A DNA stretch of 64,000 nucleotides from Algoriphagus lutimaris (GTDB lineage Bacteria > Bacteroidota > Bacteroidia > Cytophagales > Cyclobacteriaceae), in the NCBI RefSeq assembly GCF_017051705.1, contig NZ_JAFIDJ010000002.1:1185151-1249150 (forward strand), read 5' to 3'. Positions 53,890 to 62,972 of the stretch are shown here, in pieces; position 1 is the first letter of the stretch; every line of letters begins with the position of its first letter. A program made the position numbers and the translations under genes. Below the pieces are notes generated by a model, which was given only the letters and a program-made list of their open reading frames with translations, was not told the DNA's origin and did no database searches.

Positions 53890-55074
53890 TTATTTATTGT
53901 CCAAAAGCCCTCTTCCACTCTTACGGATTTCACCACTTTCGGTTAGTTCTTTTGACATGACATCCAGTAATCCGTTGACAAATTGCTTACTTTTTGGGGT
54001 ACTGTAGGTTTTTGAAATGTCAATATATTCGTTGATACTCACTTTTACAGGAATACTTGGGAAATTTTTCATTTCGGCCAAGGCCATTGAGATGATAATT
54101 TTATCTGTAAAAGCCAGTCTTTCAATGTCCCAATTCTTTGTCTTCTGAGAAATTAACGCTTTACTTTCCGCATCATTCTCGATAGTGAAGTTAAAGATAT
54201 TTTGAAAAAACTCCTTATCCTCTTCCCAGTTCATTGCAATCTCGGGAAGTTGATTGCTATCAGTTTCATTCAAAAGGGAGGAATTCTTTAACACTTTAGA
54301 AGCTAGACTCCTTACAACAGATTTGTTTTCAGTCCAGTTCAAATCCTTTTCGGCGAAATAATTAAGTATCACTTCGTTTTTGAAGATGATTTTTTTCAAG
54401 AGTTCATCTGCAATTTCAAAATCTTGCTCTAAGGTAGGATTTGAAATTTTAATATACGCTTGATATTCCTCAGACGGTTTGATGTAATCTCTAAACCATT
54501 CGCTGATTTCCAGTTCCAAATCATCCAGATTCGCGTTATTCCTAGCCACCGCAGCATTGTACGCATCAGATTCTCGGATATGTTTCAGCACTTGGTTATT
54601 GGCTAGATTTAACTCATTGGCAAATCCAGCAGGATCATCCCCATTAAATTTTCTCTTTTTATCAAATTCTTTGGCCACATGTGCTGCAAATGCCTGAAGA
54701 AATTCAATAGCAAGTAGATATAGCTGTGGAATTCGCTCAGCAGAGACCACCATGTTTTTTAAAAGGAATTCTCTGTCCTTTTGATTAGCAGCTTTAAACT
54801 GTTTTAAAGCCTCTAAAACTACTTGTTTGACCTTTTGACTGGCATCGCTGGACTTAAGCGATTCTGTACTTTCTAAATTTTCATCAAATAGTTTGATTGC
54901 AAGTTCAGCTTCTCTATTCAAAGCCGCTTTATCCTGCACTTCCATGCTATTGAGGTCAGGTAAGAAAGATTCTTTAATAAAATCTTTTGCCAGGTTAAGG
55001 TTAGAACCTTTACACTGCTCGTAAGCATATAAGTTTTGGAATGCTTTGACTCTTAGTATTCTTCTGTTTAGCAT
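53890..55074 (-). CDS. nusB: Transcription antitermination factor NusB (long form)
   Basis: NusB, with NusE, binds boxA RNA in rRNA leaders. 394 aa from the ATG at 55074 (MLNRRILRVK); the frame extends 17 codons further, but those residues look like leader. Family patterns are RRILRVKAFQNLYAYEQ at the N-terminus and NWDIERLAFTDKIIISMALAEM, then SINEYIDISKTYSTPKSKQFVNGLLD at the C-terminus. The middle is a large helical insert, so the protein is more than twice the E. coli length (139 aa), as in other Bacteroidota. It leads the run that ends with coaE. Confidence 0.95.
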   Translation of the reverse strand: MLNRRILRVKAFQNLYAYEQCKGSNLNLAKDFIKESFLPDLNSMEVQDKAALNREAELAIKLFDENLESTESLKSSDASQKVKQVVLEALKQFKAANQKDREFLLKNMVVSAERIPQLYLLAIEFLQAFAAHVAKEFDKKRKFNGDDPAGFANELNLANNQVLKHIRESDAYNAAVARNNANLDDLELEISEWFRDYIKPSEEYQAYIKISNPTLEQDFEIADELLKKIIFKNEVILNYFAEKDLNWTENKSVVRSLASKVLKNSSLLNETDSNQLPEIAMNWEEDKEFFQNIFNFTIENDAESKALISQKTKNWDIERLAFTDKIIISMALAEMKNFPSIPVKVSINEYIDISKTYSTPKSKQFVNGLLDVMSKELTESGEIRKSGRGLLDNK

Positions 55075-55092
55075 ATCTTCGAAATGGAGTTG

Positions 55093-55100
55093 CAAATATA
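55093..55100 (-). promoter_or_regulatory. Candidate nusB-run promoter (-7 element)
   Basis: Reads TATATTTG on the minus strand, a perfect TAnnTTTG, 19 bases before the nusB ATG. It lies after the terminator of the upstream dehydrogenase gene, as expected for a new transcript. Confidence 0.55.
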
Positions 55101-55141
55101 GGGAATTTGCATGGGGTATACCCATGGGGATGTAGACAAAA

Positions 55142-55171
55142 AAACCACCGAAAAGGGATTTTCGGTGGTTT
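55142..55171 (-). terminator. Terminator of the leucine dehydrogenase-type gene
   Basis: Perfect 13-bp stem AAACCACCGAAAA / TTTTCGGTGGTTT with a 4-base loop, 21 bases past the stop codon, followed on the minus strand by TTTTGTC. Confidence 0.9.
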
Positions 55172-55191
55172 CAAATAATTGAGTTTTATCT

Positions 55192-56292
55192 TTAGAAAGG
55201 CAACTTCACATTACCCATTGCTGTAATTCTTGCTTTTGCAGTTTCAATTGCCGCTTGTTGTGCTGGAATATTTTCTTTGGAAGACTTCTCCAAAATGCCA
55301 TAACAGGTATCGTAAATTTTTTCTGTTTGCTGATATACAATCTCTTTGATATAGCCTCCTAGGTATTCTGCACCCACATTGATGACACCTCCTGCGTTAA
55401 TCAAGAAATCCGGCGCATAAACAATTCCTTTTTCCAACAGAATCTTTCCATGCTTTGCTTCGTCTTTTAATTGATTATTTGCAGCACCTGCAATTACTCC
55501 ACATTTTAATCGATCAATTGTATCGTCATTGATTGTGGCCCCTAAAGCACATGGAGCGTAAATATCCATGTCCAAATCATAGATCACGTTCGGATCAACA
55601 ACTGAAGCCCCTGTATTTTTTGAGACTTGTTTTAACTTTTCTTCAAAGATGTCGGTAATCATTACCTCGGCGCCTTCTTTTACCAAATACTCAATAAGGT
55701 ATTTACCTACCTGTCCTACACCTTGTACTACTATTTTTTTCCCATTTAGAGAGTCAGAGCCGAATGCTTTTTTTGCTGCTGCTTTCATTCCCATGTACGT
55801 ACCATAGGCAGTGACAGGAGAAGGATCTCCTGATCCACCTTTGATTTCAGGTAATCCGGCAACATGTCTCGTTTCCATTCTAATATATTCCATATCAGAG
55901 GTATTCATGTTGACGTCCTCAGCAGTAACATATCTTCCTCCTAGGCTTTCAATAAACCTTCCAAACCTTCTCAAGAAAGCTTCACTTTTCAAACGTGGAT
56001 CTCCTAAAATCACTGCTTTGCCACCGCCAAGGTTCAGTCCTGCCAATGAATTTTTAAAGGTCATCCCACGTGATAGTCTCAAAACATCTGTGATTGCTTC
56101 TTCCTCAGAAACATATGGCCACATTCTAGTTCCTCCTAGTGCAGGTCCCAAAACAGTATTGTGGATACCGATAATCGCTTTTAAACCGGTAGGTTGGTCT
56201 TGACAAATCACGACTTGCTCGTGATCCATGGTGCTGATTTGTCCAAAGATGGATCCTTCTCGCACAGTTTCGGTAGCTTTAATCTCTAACAT
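55192..56292 (-). CDS. Glu/Leu/Phe/Val dehydrogenase, leucine dehydrogenase type
   Basis: An NAD-dependent amino-acid dehydrogenase of 366 aa, matching leucine/valine dehydrogenases in length. Catalytic Lys in GLNLGGGKAVI (near residue 83) and the loop GGSGDPSPVTAYGTYMG. The Rossmann motif is VVQGVGQVGKYLIEYL (near 180). It interconverts branched-chain amino acids and their 2-oxo acids. Substrate is taken from overall similarity, not shown. It has its own promoter and terminator. Confidence 0.92.
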   Translation of the reverse strand: MLEIKATETVREGSIFGQISTMDHEQVVICQDQPTGLKAIIGIHNTVLGPALGGTRMWPYVSEEEAITDVLRLSRGMTFKNSLAGLNLGGGKAVILGDPRLKSEAFLRRFGRFIESLGGRYVTAEDVNMNTSDMEYIRMETRHVAGLPEIKGGSGDPSPVTAYGTYMGMKAAAKKAFGSDSLNGKKIVVQGVGQVGKYLIEYLVKEGAEVMITDIFEEKLKQVSKNTGASVVDPNVIYDLDMDIYAPCALGATINDDTIDRLKCGVIAGAANNQLKDEAKHGKILLEKGIVYAPDFLINAGGVINVGAEYLGGYIKEIVYQQTEKIYDTCYGILEKSSKENIPAQQAAIETAKARITAMGNVKLPF

Positions 56293-56353
56293 GTGAACTT
56301 AGCTTTTTAGAATGTGTTATATTTGGGACTGAACCTGGTTAAATAGGCCGATA

Positions 56354-56383
56354 CAAAATTAAATACTTTTATTGGCCTTCAAA
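56354..56383 (-). promoter_or_regulatory. Promoter of the leucine dehydrogenase-type gene
   Basis: On the minus strand TTTG (56383-56380), 18 bases, then TAATTTTG (56361-56354): a full Bacteroidota -33/-7 pair. Transcription should begin near 56347, 55 bases upstream of the ATG. Confidence 0.7.
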
Positions 56384-56439
56384 GCATTAATATATCTAGT
56401 TTCTGCAAACATAATTCTCGATTTTAAAATTTTTATTTG

Positions 56440-58230
56440 GTGAAACCACTTTGGAGACTTAATAAGTACTTATACAAGTATAAGGGGCTATTGCTTTTAG
56501 GAATAGTATTTACGGTAATATCGAATGTTTTCGTAATTATTCCCGCTCAATTGGTAAGACTTGCCATAGATTATGTGGTTGAGAGTTTTTCCATCTTAAA
56601 GCCTTTGGAGCTCGGTGGAGTAGGGGAAGAAGCACGAAATATTTTTCTTCAATTTGTGTTTATTTTTGGGGTATTAATTTTGGTAATGGCTTTATTAAGA
56701 GGTTTTTTCCTCTTTTTGATACGTCAAACTATCATCATCATGTCACGAAGAATTGAATATGACATGAAGAATGAAATATTTGAGCATTATCAAGCGCTCC
56801 CATTAAGTTTTTACAGAAAGAATAGTACTGGAGATTTGATGGCGAGAATAACTGAAGATGTGAGTCGTGTGAGGATGTATTTAGGTCCAGCGATTATGTA
56901 TGGACTGAATCTTCTAATTTTATTTCCTCTGGTGATATCGTACATGATATCGGTTAACCCTGAGTTGACTTTTTATTCCCTACTGCCTTTACCTGTATTA
57001 TCCTTGAGTATCTACTTCGTGAATAATTTGATCAATGAACGATCTGAAAAAATTCAAAGGAGTCTTTCAGGCCTGAGTACGTTTGTTCAGGAGGCATTTT
57101 CTGGTATTCGTGTAATTAAGGCTTTTGTTAGGGAAGAAGATACAGCAAGAGATTTCGCAAAAGCAAGTGAAGATTACAAAGTGAAATCAATACGCCTTAC
57201 GAAAGTCAATGCATTGTTCTTTCCTATTATCATGGCTTTGGTGGGTATTTCAACGATTATCACGGTATATGTCGGAGGAATGCAGGTGATTGGAGGGCAA
57301 ATTGGTTATGGGGTCATAGCTGAGTTCATTCTATATGTCAATATGCTTACTTGGCCGGTGACTTCTTTAGGATGGGTAACAAGTATTGTGCAAAGAGCGG
57401 CTGCTTCCCAAACAAGAATCAATGAGTTTTTGGATCAGAAAAATGATATACTAAGCACCGAGAATATTGAAAGGGAAATTTCAGGCGAAATTCAAGTGGA
57501 GAATTTGAGCTTTGTTTACCCTGATTCTGGAATTAAAGCCTTGGATCAAGTTAGCTTTGAAATTAAGGCGGGACAAACTTTAGGGATCATAGGCACCACA
57601 GGATCTGGCAAATCAACTATTGCCAACTTGCTTATGAGAATGTATGATCCAAGCTCTGGTTCCATCAAAATTGATGGAGAGACCATAGAGCGATACAATC
57701 TTTCAAGTTTAAGAAAACAAATAGGGTACGTCCCTCAGGATGTGTTCTTATTTTCTGATTCTATTGGAAACAATATTGCCTTTGGCTTAGACCATCCAGA
57801 TCAAGAAAAAATCGAAAAAGCAGCCATGGATGCAGATGTTTACCAAAATATCATAGACTTTCCAAAAGGCTTTGAAACGATGCTCGGTGAGCGGGGTATT
57901 ACCCTTTCAGGTGGTCAAAAGCAAAGAGTTTCAATTGCAAGAGCCATCGCCAAAGAACCCAAAATTTTGATCTTGGATGATTGCTTGTCTGCAGTAGATA
58001 CAAAGACAGAAAATGTGATTTTAAATGCCCTGAAAAAGATCATGAAAGATCGAACTTCGGTGATTATTTCTCATAGAGTATCCTCCGCCAAGCTAGCCAA
58101 TCATATTATCGTTTTGGACGATGGAAAAATCGTAGAGCAAGGAAACCATCAGACTTTAATGGCTGAAAAGGGAGTATATGCAGAGCTGTATGAAAAGCAA
58201 ACCCAAGCTGGGGAGTCCGTAGAGGATTAA
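56440..58230 (+). CDS. ABC exporter (fused membrane and ATPase domains)
   Basis: A 597-aa type I ABC exporter half-transporter. Six membrane segments (about 15-300) include YDMKNEIFEHYQALPLSFYRKNSTGDLMARITED. The ATPase has Walker A GTTGSGKSTI, signature LSGGQKQRVSIARAIAK and Walker B ILILDDCLSAVD. No ATG is available: the start is GTG at 56440 (or TTG one codon earlier). It resembles the MsbA/MdlB group; substrate unknown (lipid, peptide or drug). Confidence 0.9.
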   Translation: MKPLWRLNKYLYKYKGLLLLGIVFTVISNVFVIIPAQLVRLAIDYVVESFSILKPLELGGVGEEARNIFLQFVFIFGVLILVMALLRGFFLFLIRQTIIIMSRRIEYDMKNEIFEHYQALPLSFYRKNSTGDLMARITEDVSRVRMYLGPAIMYGLNLLILFPLVISYMISVNPELTFYSLLPLPVLSLSIYFVNNLINERSEKIQRSLSGLSTFVQEAFSGIRVIKAFVREEDTARDFAKASEDYKVKSIRLTKVNALFFPIIMALVGISTIITVYVGGMQVIGGQIGYGVIAEFILYVNMLTWPVTSLGWVTSIVQRAAASQTRINEFLDQKNDILSTENIEREISGEIQVENLSFVYPDSGIKALDQVSFEIKAGQTLGIIGTTGSGKSTIANLLMRMYDPSSGSIKIDGETIERYNLSSLRKQIGYVPQDVFLFSDSIGNNIAFGLDHPDQEKIEKAAMDADVYQNIIDFPKGFETMLGERGITLSGGQKQRVSIARAIAKEPKILILDDCLSAVDTKTENVILNALKKIMKDRTSVIISHRVSSAKLANHIIVLDDGKIVEQGNHQTLMAEKGVYAELYEKQTQAGESVED

Positions 58231-58340
58231 TTAAAAAGCGGCTGTTTGATTGAAGCTTTGACTATCAAAAATTCCAATTTCCTGATTCTTTAAGAAAATT
58301 GTTTAACTTGATAAGTATCAAGTGTTTAAACCAGCTCATT

Positions 58341-58658
58341 ATGGAAAATAAGAAATCAAGTACCCAAGATATAGAGAAAGTACTTCAAGAAATTGGAGAA
58401 AAGATTGAAGAACTCGTAAAAAAAGGGGCTGATGCCGGTGCTGAAGTCAAAGAAGAAATAGAACAGAAAATAAAGGACCTTAAAGAAAATAAAACAAGCC
58501 TTGAAGCTGAACTTAAAAAAGGGAAAGAGCTGATTGAGAAAGAGTTTAAAGAACAAAAGGAAGCCTTTGAGCCAAAGTTTAAAGAGTCTAAAGGTTTTTT
58601 TAGGGAAGGATTCAAACAATTTGGTTTGGCATTGAAGGCCTTGTTTGGCAAGAAATAA
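58341..58658 (+). CDS. Small Lys/Glu-rich coiled-coil protein
   Basis: 105 aa from the ATG at 58341 (MENKKSSTQD). Almost entirely helical coiled coil with heptad-like charge patterning (EEIEQKIKDLKENKTSLEAELKK), ending in a short hydrophobic stretch (QFGLALKALFGKK). No known domain. The amphipathic end could touch the membrane. An upstream frame with a TTG start is not used. Confidence 0.65.
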   Translation: MENKKSSTQDIEKVLQEIGEKIEELVKKGADAGAEVKEEIEQKIKDLKENKTSLEAELKKGKELIEKEFKEQKEAFEPKFKESKGFFREGFKQFGLALKALFGKK

Positions 58659-58690
58659 AAAATCCCGGAAGATTAATCTACCGGGATTTT
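58659..58690. terminator. Bidirectional terminator between the coiled-coil gene and surA
   Basis: Stem AAAATCCCGG / CCGGGATTTT with a 12-base loop and T runs on both strands. Confidence 0.85.
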
Positions 58691-58693
58691 TGG

Positions 58694-60067
58694 TTATCTC
58701 TCTTCAAGAGCTTTACATCGATCGTAAGTTGGATCAATGTCTATAAAAACATCCTCTTTTGCTGTTACAAACCACTTTGATAAAAGGTCATCTTCCTTCT
58801 TTCTCAAAGTGGCAGCCTTCATCTTTTCATAATCATCCTCCAAATTTGCTCTATGAGCAGGGTATTTTGACTCATAAAATAGAATTCTCACTTTAGTACC
58901 CTCTCTTGGATCTTCAAAACGGATTGGTTGGGTTACAGTACCTACCTCCATGCTGTCCAATGTAAAGTAAAGCACGGGATCTTCTAATGTTCTAAGGGTT
59001 AACCTTTTTGAATTATTTGCCGGGTCTACAAAATATCCGCCATTATCAGAGGTATTTCTGTCATCGGAATATTCCTTTGCAGCTTTGGCAAACTCAATCT
59101 TACCTTCTTGAATCTGTGTTTTCAAGCTATCCAAATATTTTTCTGCTTTCAACAAATCTTCTTCAGAAGCTTTGGGGATCATCAAAATATGTCTGGTGTT
59201 ATAAGAGTCAGTTCTTTTCTCAAGTAATTGAATGACGTGAATTCCAAAATCAGTTTCTACTGGATCAGAAATTTCACCTAGCTTCAATGACATGGCTGTT
59301 GCTTCAAATTCAGGAGCAAGTTCCCCACTTCTAAAAAATCCTAAATCTCCACCTTGTGCTGCAGAACCAGGGTCTTCAGAATAGGCTCTTGCCAAATCAG
59401 CAAAATCTGCCTTTCCATCCAAAATATCTTGTTTGAACTGGCGAAGCTTAGCAAAGATATCTTCTTTGATTTGAGGGTTCACATCTGGTTTTTTTACGAT
59501 CTGGCCCACTGTAACTTCTGCGGAAAAGAAAGGTAGAGAGTCTGTAGGAATGCTTTTGAAAAACTCACGTACCTCTGCTGGAGATACACTGATGCCTTCC
59601 GTGATTTTACCTCTCATCCTCTGAACAATCAGTTGCTCTTTAATCACCTCTTCAATTTCAGATTTTAATTGATCAGCAGTTTTCCCATACACTTCTGCTA
59701 AAGTTTCCTCATTGCCACCAAACTGCTGCATGACCATGTTGAATCTCTGATCGGTTTGCAACATCACTTCTGCATCCGTTACCATCACCGAGTCAATTTC
59801 AGCTTTAGCCACCATTAATTTATTGACCATTAATGTTTCAAAGACTTCGCATCTCGTAGGAGGGGTTACTCCTTGCTGTCCTTGCGCCAATGCCTCTAAA
59901 TAGGTTTTTTGAATATCTGACTCAAGCAGGATGTAATTATCAACTTTAGCTACAATTTTGTCCAAGACCTGTCCAGTAGTGGCTGTATTAGCAACCTCTT
60001 GTGCTGACAAATTGGATAGCATGGAAAATGCCAATAAAGTAAGCGTAATTCGGTTTAGTATTTTCAT
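58694..60067 (-). CDS. surA: SurA-like periplasmic chaperone / peptidyl-prolyl isomerase
   Basis: A 457-aa exported protein that helps outer-membrane proteins fold. Signal peptide to SNLSAQ, the SurA N-domain (about 35-150), then two parvulin domains. The first has GQIVKKP...ADFADLARAYSEDPGSAAQGGDLGFFRSGEL and TDFGIHVIQLLEK. The second has RHILMIPKASEEDL and EYSDDRNTSDNGGYF. It is 50 bases after the other parvulin protein. Confidence 0.92.
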   Translation of the reverse strand: MKILNRITLTLLAFSMLSNLSAQEVANTATTGQVLDKIVAKVDNYILLESDIQKTYLEALAQGQQGVTPPTRCEVFETLMVNKLMVAKAEIDSVMVTDAEVMLQTDQRFNMVMQQFGGNEETLAEVYGKTADQLKSEIEEVIKEQLIVQRMRGKITEGISVSPAEVREFFKSIPTDSLPFFSAEVTVGQIVKKPDVNPQIKEDIFAKLRQFKQDILDGKADFADLARAYSEDPGSAAQGGDLGFFRSGELAPEFEATAMSLKLGEISDPVETDFGIHVIQLLEKRTDSYNTRHILMIPKASEEDLLKAEKYLDSLKTQIQEGKIEFAKAAKEYSDDRNTSDNGGYFVDPANNSKRLTLRTLEDPVLYFTLDSMEVGTVTQPIRFEDPREGTKVRILFYESKYPAHRANLEDDYEKMKAATLRKKEDDLLSKWFVTAKEDVFIDIDPTYDRCKALEER

Positions 60068-60117
60068 TAGTATTCGATCAATCCGTTTTTAAATTCGGCT
60101 GAGTAGTTATGCTTCAA

Positions 60118-62121
60118 TTATTGATTTAGAGAGATAAAAGCTTCTTCTTTCGCTTTTGGGTTAATCTCTACTGGATATTTACTTTTTAATTGTTCTAACA
60201 AGTCTTTTTCCAACGCCTCTTGATAATCCTTAATCACCAAACCTCTGGTTTCATTGAATTTTTTAGGACCCGCAGGAATTTGGTCTCCTAACAAAACCAA
60301 GTGTAAGTGACCATTAGTTTCTATCTCTTGATAACTTTCCGAAAGATTAATTTTGGAAAGGACAGGATGCTTCTTGTATTCTATCAATCCCTTTTCAGTT
60401 TGAAATGCAAGAGGATTATTCTGTTTGTAGTTGGTCTCAAAAGCGTCAATGACTTCTTGGGAATAAAGCTGACCTTTTAATTTGGTTCTAGCTCCTTCAA
60501 GCTGATTGATATCTAATATTTTCACAATGAAAGCATTTACTCGATCATCCCATTGATAGTTTTGAATATTCTCCTGGAAAAAGGCTTTTTGTCCTACGCT
60601 GTCTTCAATTCCCTTTTGCCATACTTCTTGGTTCATCAATGAGAATAAAAGAATTCCATCGTGGTATTCATTTAAAAGCATTTGATATTCTTTGTTATTG
60701 GCAAGAATATCTGCTTCCTCTGTTTTATTAAGAATAGAAGCTATGAATCGCTCATACCAAGCATCGAAAGCCGTGGTCTTCGTTTTTATACTTAATTCCT
60801 GTTCCTGTATAAATGAAACCAAATCATTCATGGTATAGGTAGTACCTTGAAGTGTAAATAGCTCCTCATCGTCCAATCCCTTCGCAGCTACTGCTCCAGG
60901 GATTTGAACTTTCGTAAAGCTTTTTAATTCATTTTCCAAGTTGGCTACAGAAGATTCATTTTCCTCGAAATTGTATCGTGCCTTTTGGATGGCCATTACC
61001 TGAGATTGTATCATGGTGGACCTAGAATCCCTCATAATCTTAGATCGAATGTTGTCTTCCAAGTTTTCAAAAGAATCGATTGGTTTCTTTTCTTCCAATC
61101 GTAGAATATGGTATCCATATTTAGTCCTCACAGGTGGTGATACTTCCCCAATTTCTGTCAATGAAAATGCGGCCATTTCAAATTCAGGGATCATAGAACC
61201 TACCGAAAACCAAGGAAGCATGCCTCCGTTTTGACTGGAGGAAGGATCTTCGGAATAGTTCTTTACAATATTTTCCCAAACAGTACTTTCCTTTTGGATC
61301 TCGGTATAGATGTCTGCTACTTTTCTTCTTGCCAAATCTTCACTATTCGGGTCATCTTCGTCAATTCTCACTAAAATATGAGACACTCTCACTTGGCCTG
61401 GATTAGGCCTTTTATCATTGACTTTAATAATATGGTATCCAAAATTCGTCATCACTGGATCAGAAACCTGTCCAGGTTGTAAAGAAAATGCAGCATCCTC
61501 AAAAGGTTGTACCATTTGTAATGCCGTAAAATAACCTAAGTCTCCCTTGTTGACTTTTGCAGAAGGGTCATCCGAATGCTCAACCGCTAGTTCATTGATA
61601 TCTGCTCCGGTATTGATTTCATCCCGGATTTTTAAGGCCATTCTCAATACAATTAAACTATCGTCCTTACTTGCATTGGGAGGAAATTGAAATAGGATAT
61701 GGCTTGCTCTAACTACTTCCTGCATTCTGGAATAGGCTTTACGAAGCTCTCCTTCTTCCAACGAGTTTTTGATGAGGTAAGGAGCTTTTAAGTTTTCTTT
61801 GAAAGAGGCAAATTCTCTATTGAATTCTTCTGTTTTATCAAGTCCTAGTTCCTCTGCTTCTATTACTTTCAACTTATAGTTGATAAATAAATCCAGATTA
61901 TCTTCAAACTCTTCCCTAGACATCCCTGAAGAAGTTGGGGTTGAGCCTTGACCTTTGGATAGTAGGTAGATTAATTCCTCTTTCTCTATTGCTTTGCCAC
62001 CAATAGTCAATAGATTATCATCTTGGCTATTACCACCTTGCATGTATGCAAAAACGGGGGCAACACTTGCCAAAACGATAAAAAGAGAGAAAATAGTTGC
62101 CGAAATTGATCGGTGATTCAT
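60118..62121 (-). CDS. Periplasmic peptidyl-prolyl isomerase with two parvulin domains
   Basis: A 667-aa exported foldase. Signal peptide MNHRSISATIFSLFIVLASVAPVFA-like, then an N-domain (about 40-130). The first parvulin domain (ASHILFQFPPNAS, ... GDLGYFTALQMVQPFE, GYHIIKVNDKRP) is followed by a second (RVSHILVRIDEDD, ... GGMLPWFSVGSMIPEFE, GYHILRLEEKKP). The last about 280 residues are helical and of no known family. Such two-gene parvulin runs sit together in many Bacteroidota and are thought to serve outer-membrane protein traffic. Confidence 0.92.
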   Translation of the reverse strand: MNHRSISATIFSLFIVLASVAPVFAYMQGGNSQDDNLLTIGGKAIEKEELIYLLSKGQGSTPTSSGMSREEFEDNLDLFINYKLKVIEAEELGLDKTEEFNREFASFKENLKAPYLIKNSLEEGELRKAYSRMQEVVRASHILFQFPPNASKDDSLIVLRMALKIRDEINTGADINELAVEHSDDPSAKVNKGDLGYFTALQMVQPFEDAAFSLQPGQVSDPVMTNFGYHIIKVNDKRPNPGQVRVSHILVRIDEDDPNSEDLARRKVADIYTEIQKESTVWENIVKNYSEDPSSSQNGGMLPWFSVGSMIPEFEMAAFSLTEIGEVSPPVRTKYGYHILRLEEKKPIDSFENLEDNIRSKIMRDSRSTMIQSQVMAIQKARYNFEENESSVANLENELKSFTKVQIPGAVAAKGLDDEELFTLQGTTYTMNDLVSFIQEQELSIKTKTTAFDAWYERFIASILNKTEEADILANNKEYQMLLNEYHDGILLFSLMNQEVWQKGIEDSVGQKAFFQENIQNYQWDDRVNAFIVKILDINQLEGARTKLKGQLYSQEVIDAFETNYKQNNPLAFQTEKGLIEYKKHPVLSKINLSESYQEIETNGHLHLVLLGDQIPAGPKKFNETRGLVIKDYQEALEKDLLEQLKSKYPVEINPKAKEEAFISLNQ

Positions 62122-62152
62122 GTAAGGGTACCTTAAATTCAGTGCAATTTTA

Positions 62153-62160
62153 CAAATTTA
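62153..62160 (-). promoter_or_regulatory. Candidate promoter of the parvulin run (-7 element)
   Basis: Reads TAAATTTG on the minus strand, a perfect TAnnTTTG, 32 bases before the ATG. No clear -33. Confidence 0.5.
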
Positions 62161-62213
62161 TCAGATAATAAAGGGAAATGACTGCTATCTAAGCGATTTA
62201 ACAAGAATTAGCA

Positions 62214-62621
62214 TCAAAACCACTTGATTAACCGGCACGTATTTTTCCCTTTATTGGACTCAAACTCAATTTCGTCCATAATGGTCTTTACCAAAATGAT
62301 GCCTAACCCGCCTTTTCTTTTTTCGCTGATCACCTTTTTTAGATCAGGTACTTCATAATCCAATAAGTTAAAAGCCTTTCCTTTATCTGTGATTTCAAAA
62401 ATTAATTTATCGGGTGATTCTTTAACTTCTAACTTAATTTGGTCGGAACCATTACATTGATGAGAGTGTATGATTAGGTTAGCACAAACCTCTTCCACTG
62501 CCAAAGTCAGCTGATGCCTGTCTTTGTCAGATAATTTAAGTTCGTTCAAGGTAGTTTGAAGGAAGCTTCTGAGATCTGCTAATGCAGTGGTTTTACAATA
62601 TATTTTTAACTGATACTTCAT
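62214..62621 (-). CDS. Anti-sigma-factor-like serine kinase (RsbW/SpoIIAB type ATPase)
   Basis: A 135-aa GHKL ATPase: LTLAVEEVCANLIIHSH (N box), FEITDKGKAFNL (G1) and KGGLGIILVKTIMDEIEF (G2). In partner-switching systems this kinase phosphorylates the STAS antagonist and binds a sigma factor or other target. One base separates it from the STAS gene upstream. No sigma factor is seen in the window. Confidence 0.93.
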   Translation of the reverse strand: MKYQLKIYCKTTALADLRSFLQTTLNELKLSDKDRHQLTLAVEEVCANLIIHSHQCNGSDQIKLEVKESPDKLIFEITDKGKAFNLLDYEVPDLKKVISEKRKGGLGIILVKTIMDEIEFESNKGKNTCRLIKWF

Positions 62622-62622
62622 T

Positions 62623-62955
62623 TTAAGCTTCTAATGCAGCTTTCTTAGATTCGTAAATGTCAATCAATTGATCTAACCCCAAAATTTTGAAAACTTCAAA
62701 TACTCTTGGCGAAAGAGCAAATATCTTAAGAGTAATTCCTTCCTCTTGAAAATCCTCTAAATAGGACATAAACACGCCTAGACCGGCAGAGGAAATGTAT
62801 TCCAGCCCACTTCCATCCACTAAAATGGATTTTGAACCTGATTCCGTTAACTCTTGCATTTTTTGATCTAATATCACTGAGTTGCTGGCATCAATTTCAC
62901 CTTGAATTACCAATAAATCGTGGTTATCTTCTTTATGTGTTTCTATGGTTAGCAT
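62623..62955 (-). CDS. STAS-domain anti-anti-sigma factor
   Basis: A 110-aa single STAS domain (LLVIQGEIDASNSVILDQKM, then ILVDGSGLEYISSAGLGVFMSYLE). The phospho-acceptor Ser is in YISSAGLG (about residue 57). Its partners are the kinase downstream and the phosphatase upstream. Confidence 0.93.
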   Translation of the reverse strand: MLTIETHKEDNHDLLVIQGEIDASNSVILDQKMQELTESGSKSILVDGSGLEYISSAGLGVFMSYLEDFQEEGITLKIFALSPRVFEVFKILGLDQLIDIYESKKAALEA

Positions 62956-62972
62956 ATTGAACGCTGATTTCT

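Noticed and set aside
53034-55074. A possible mobile insertion within NusB given its great length
   Set aside because: Reading frame is continuous, composition matches neighbours, and long NusB proteins are the rule in Bacteroidota.
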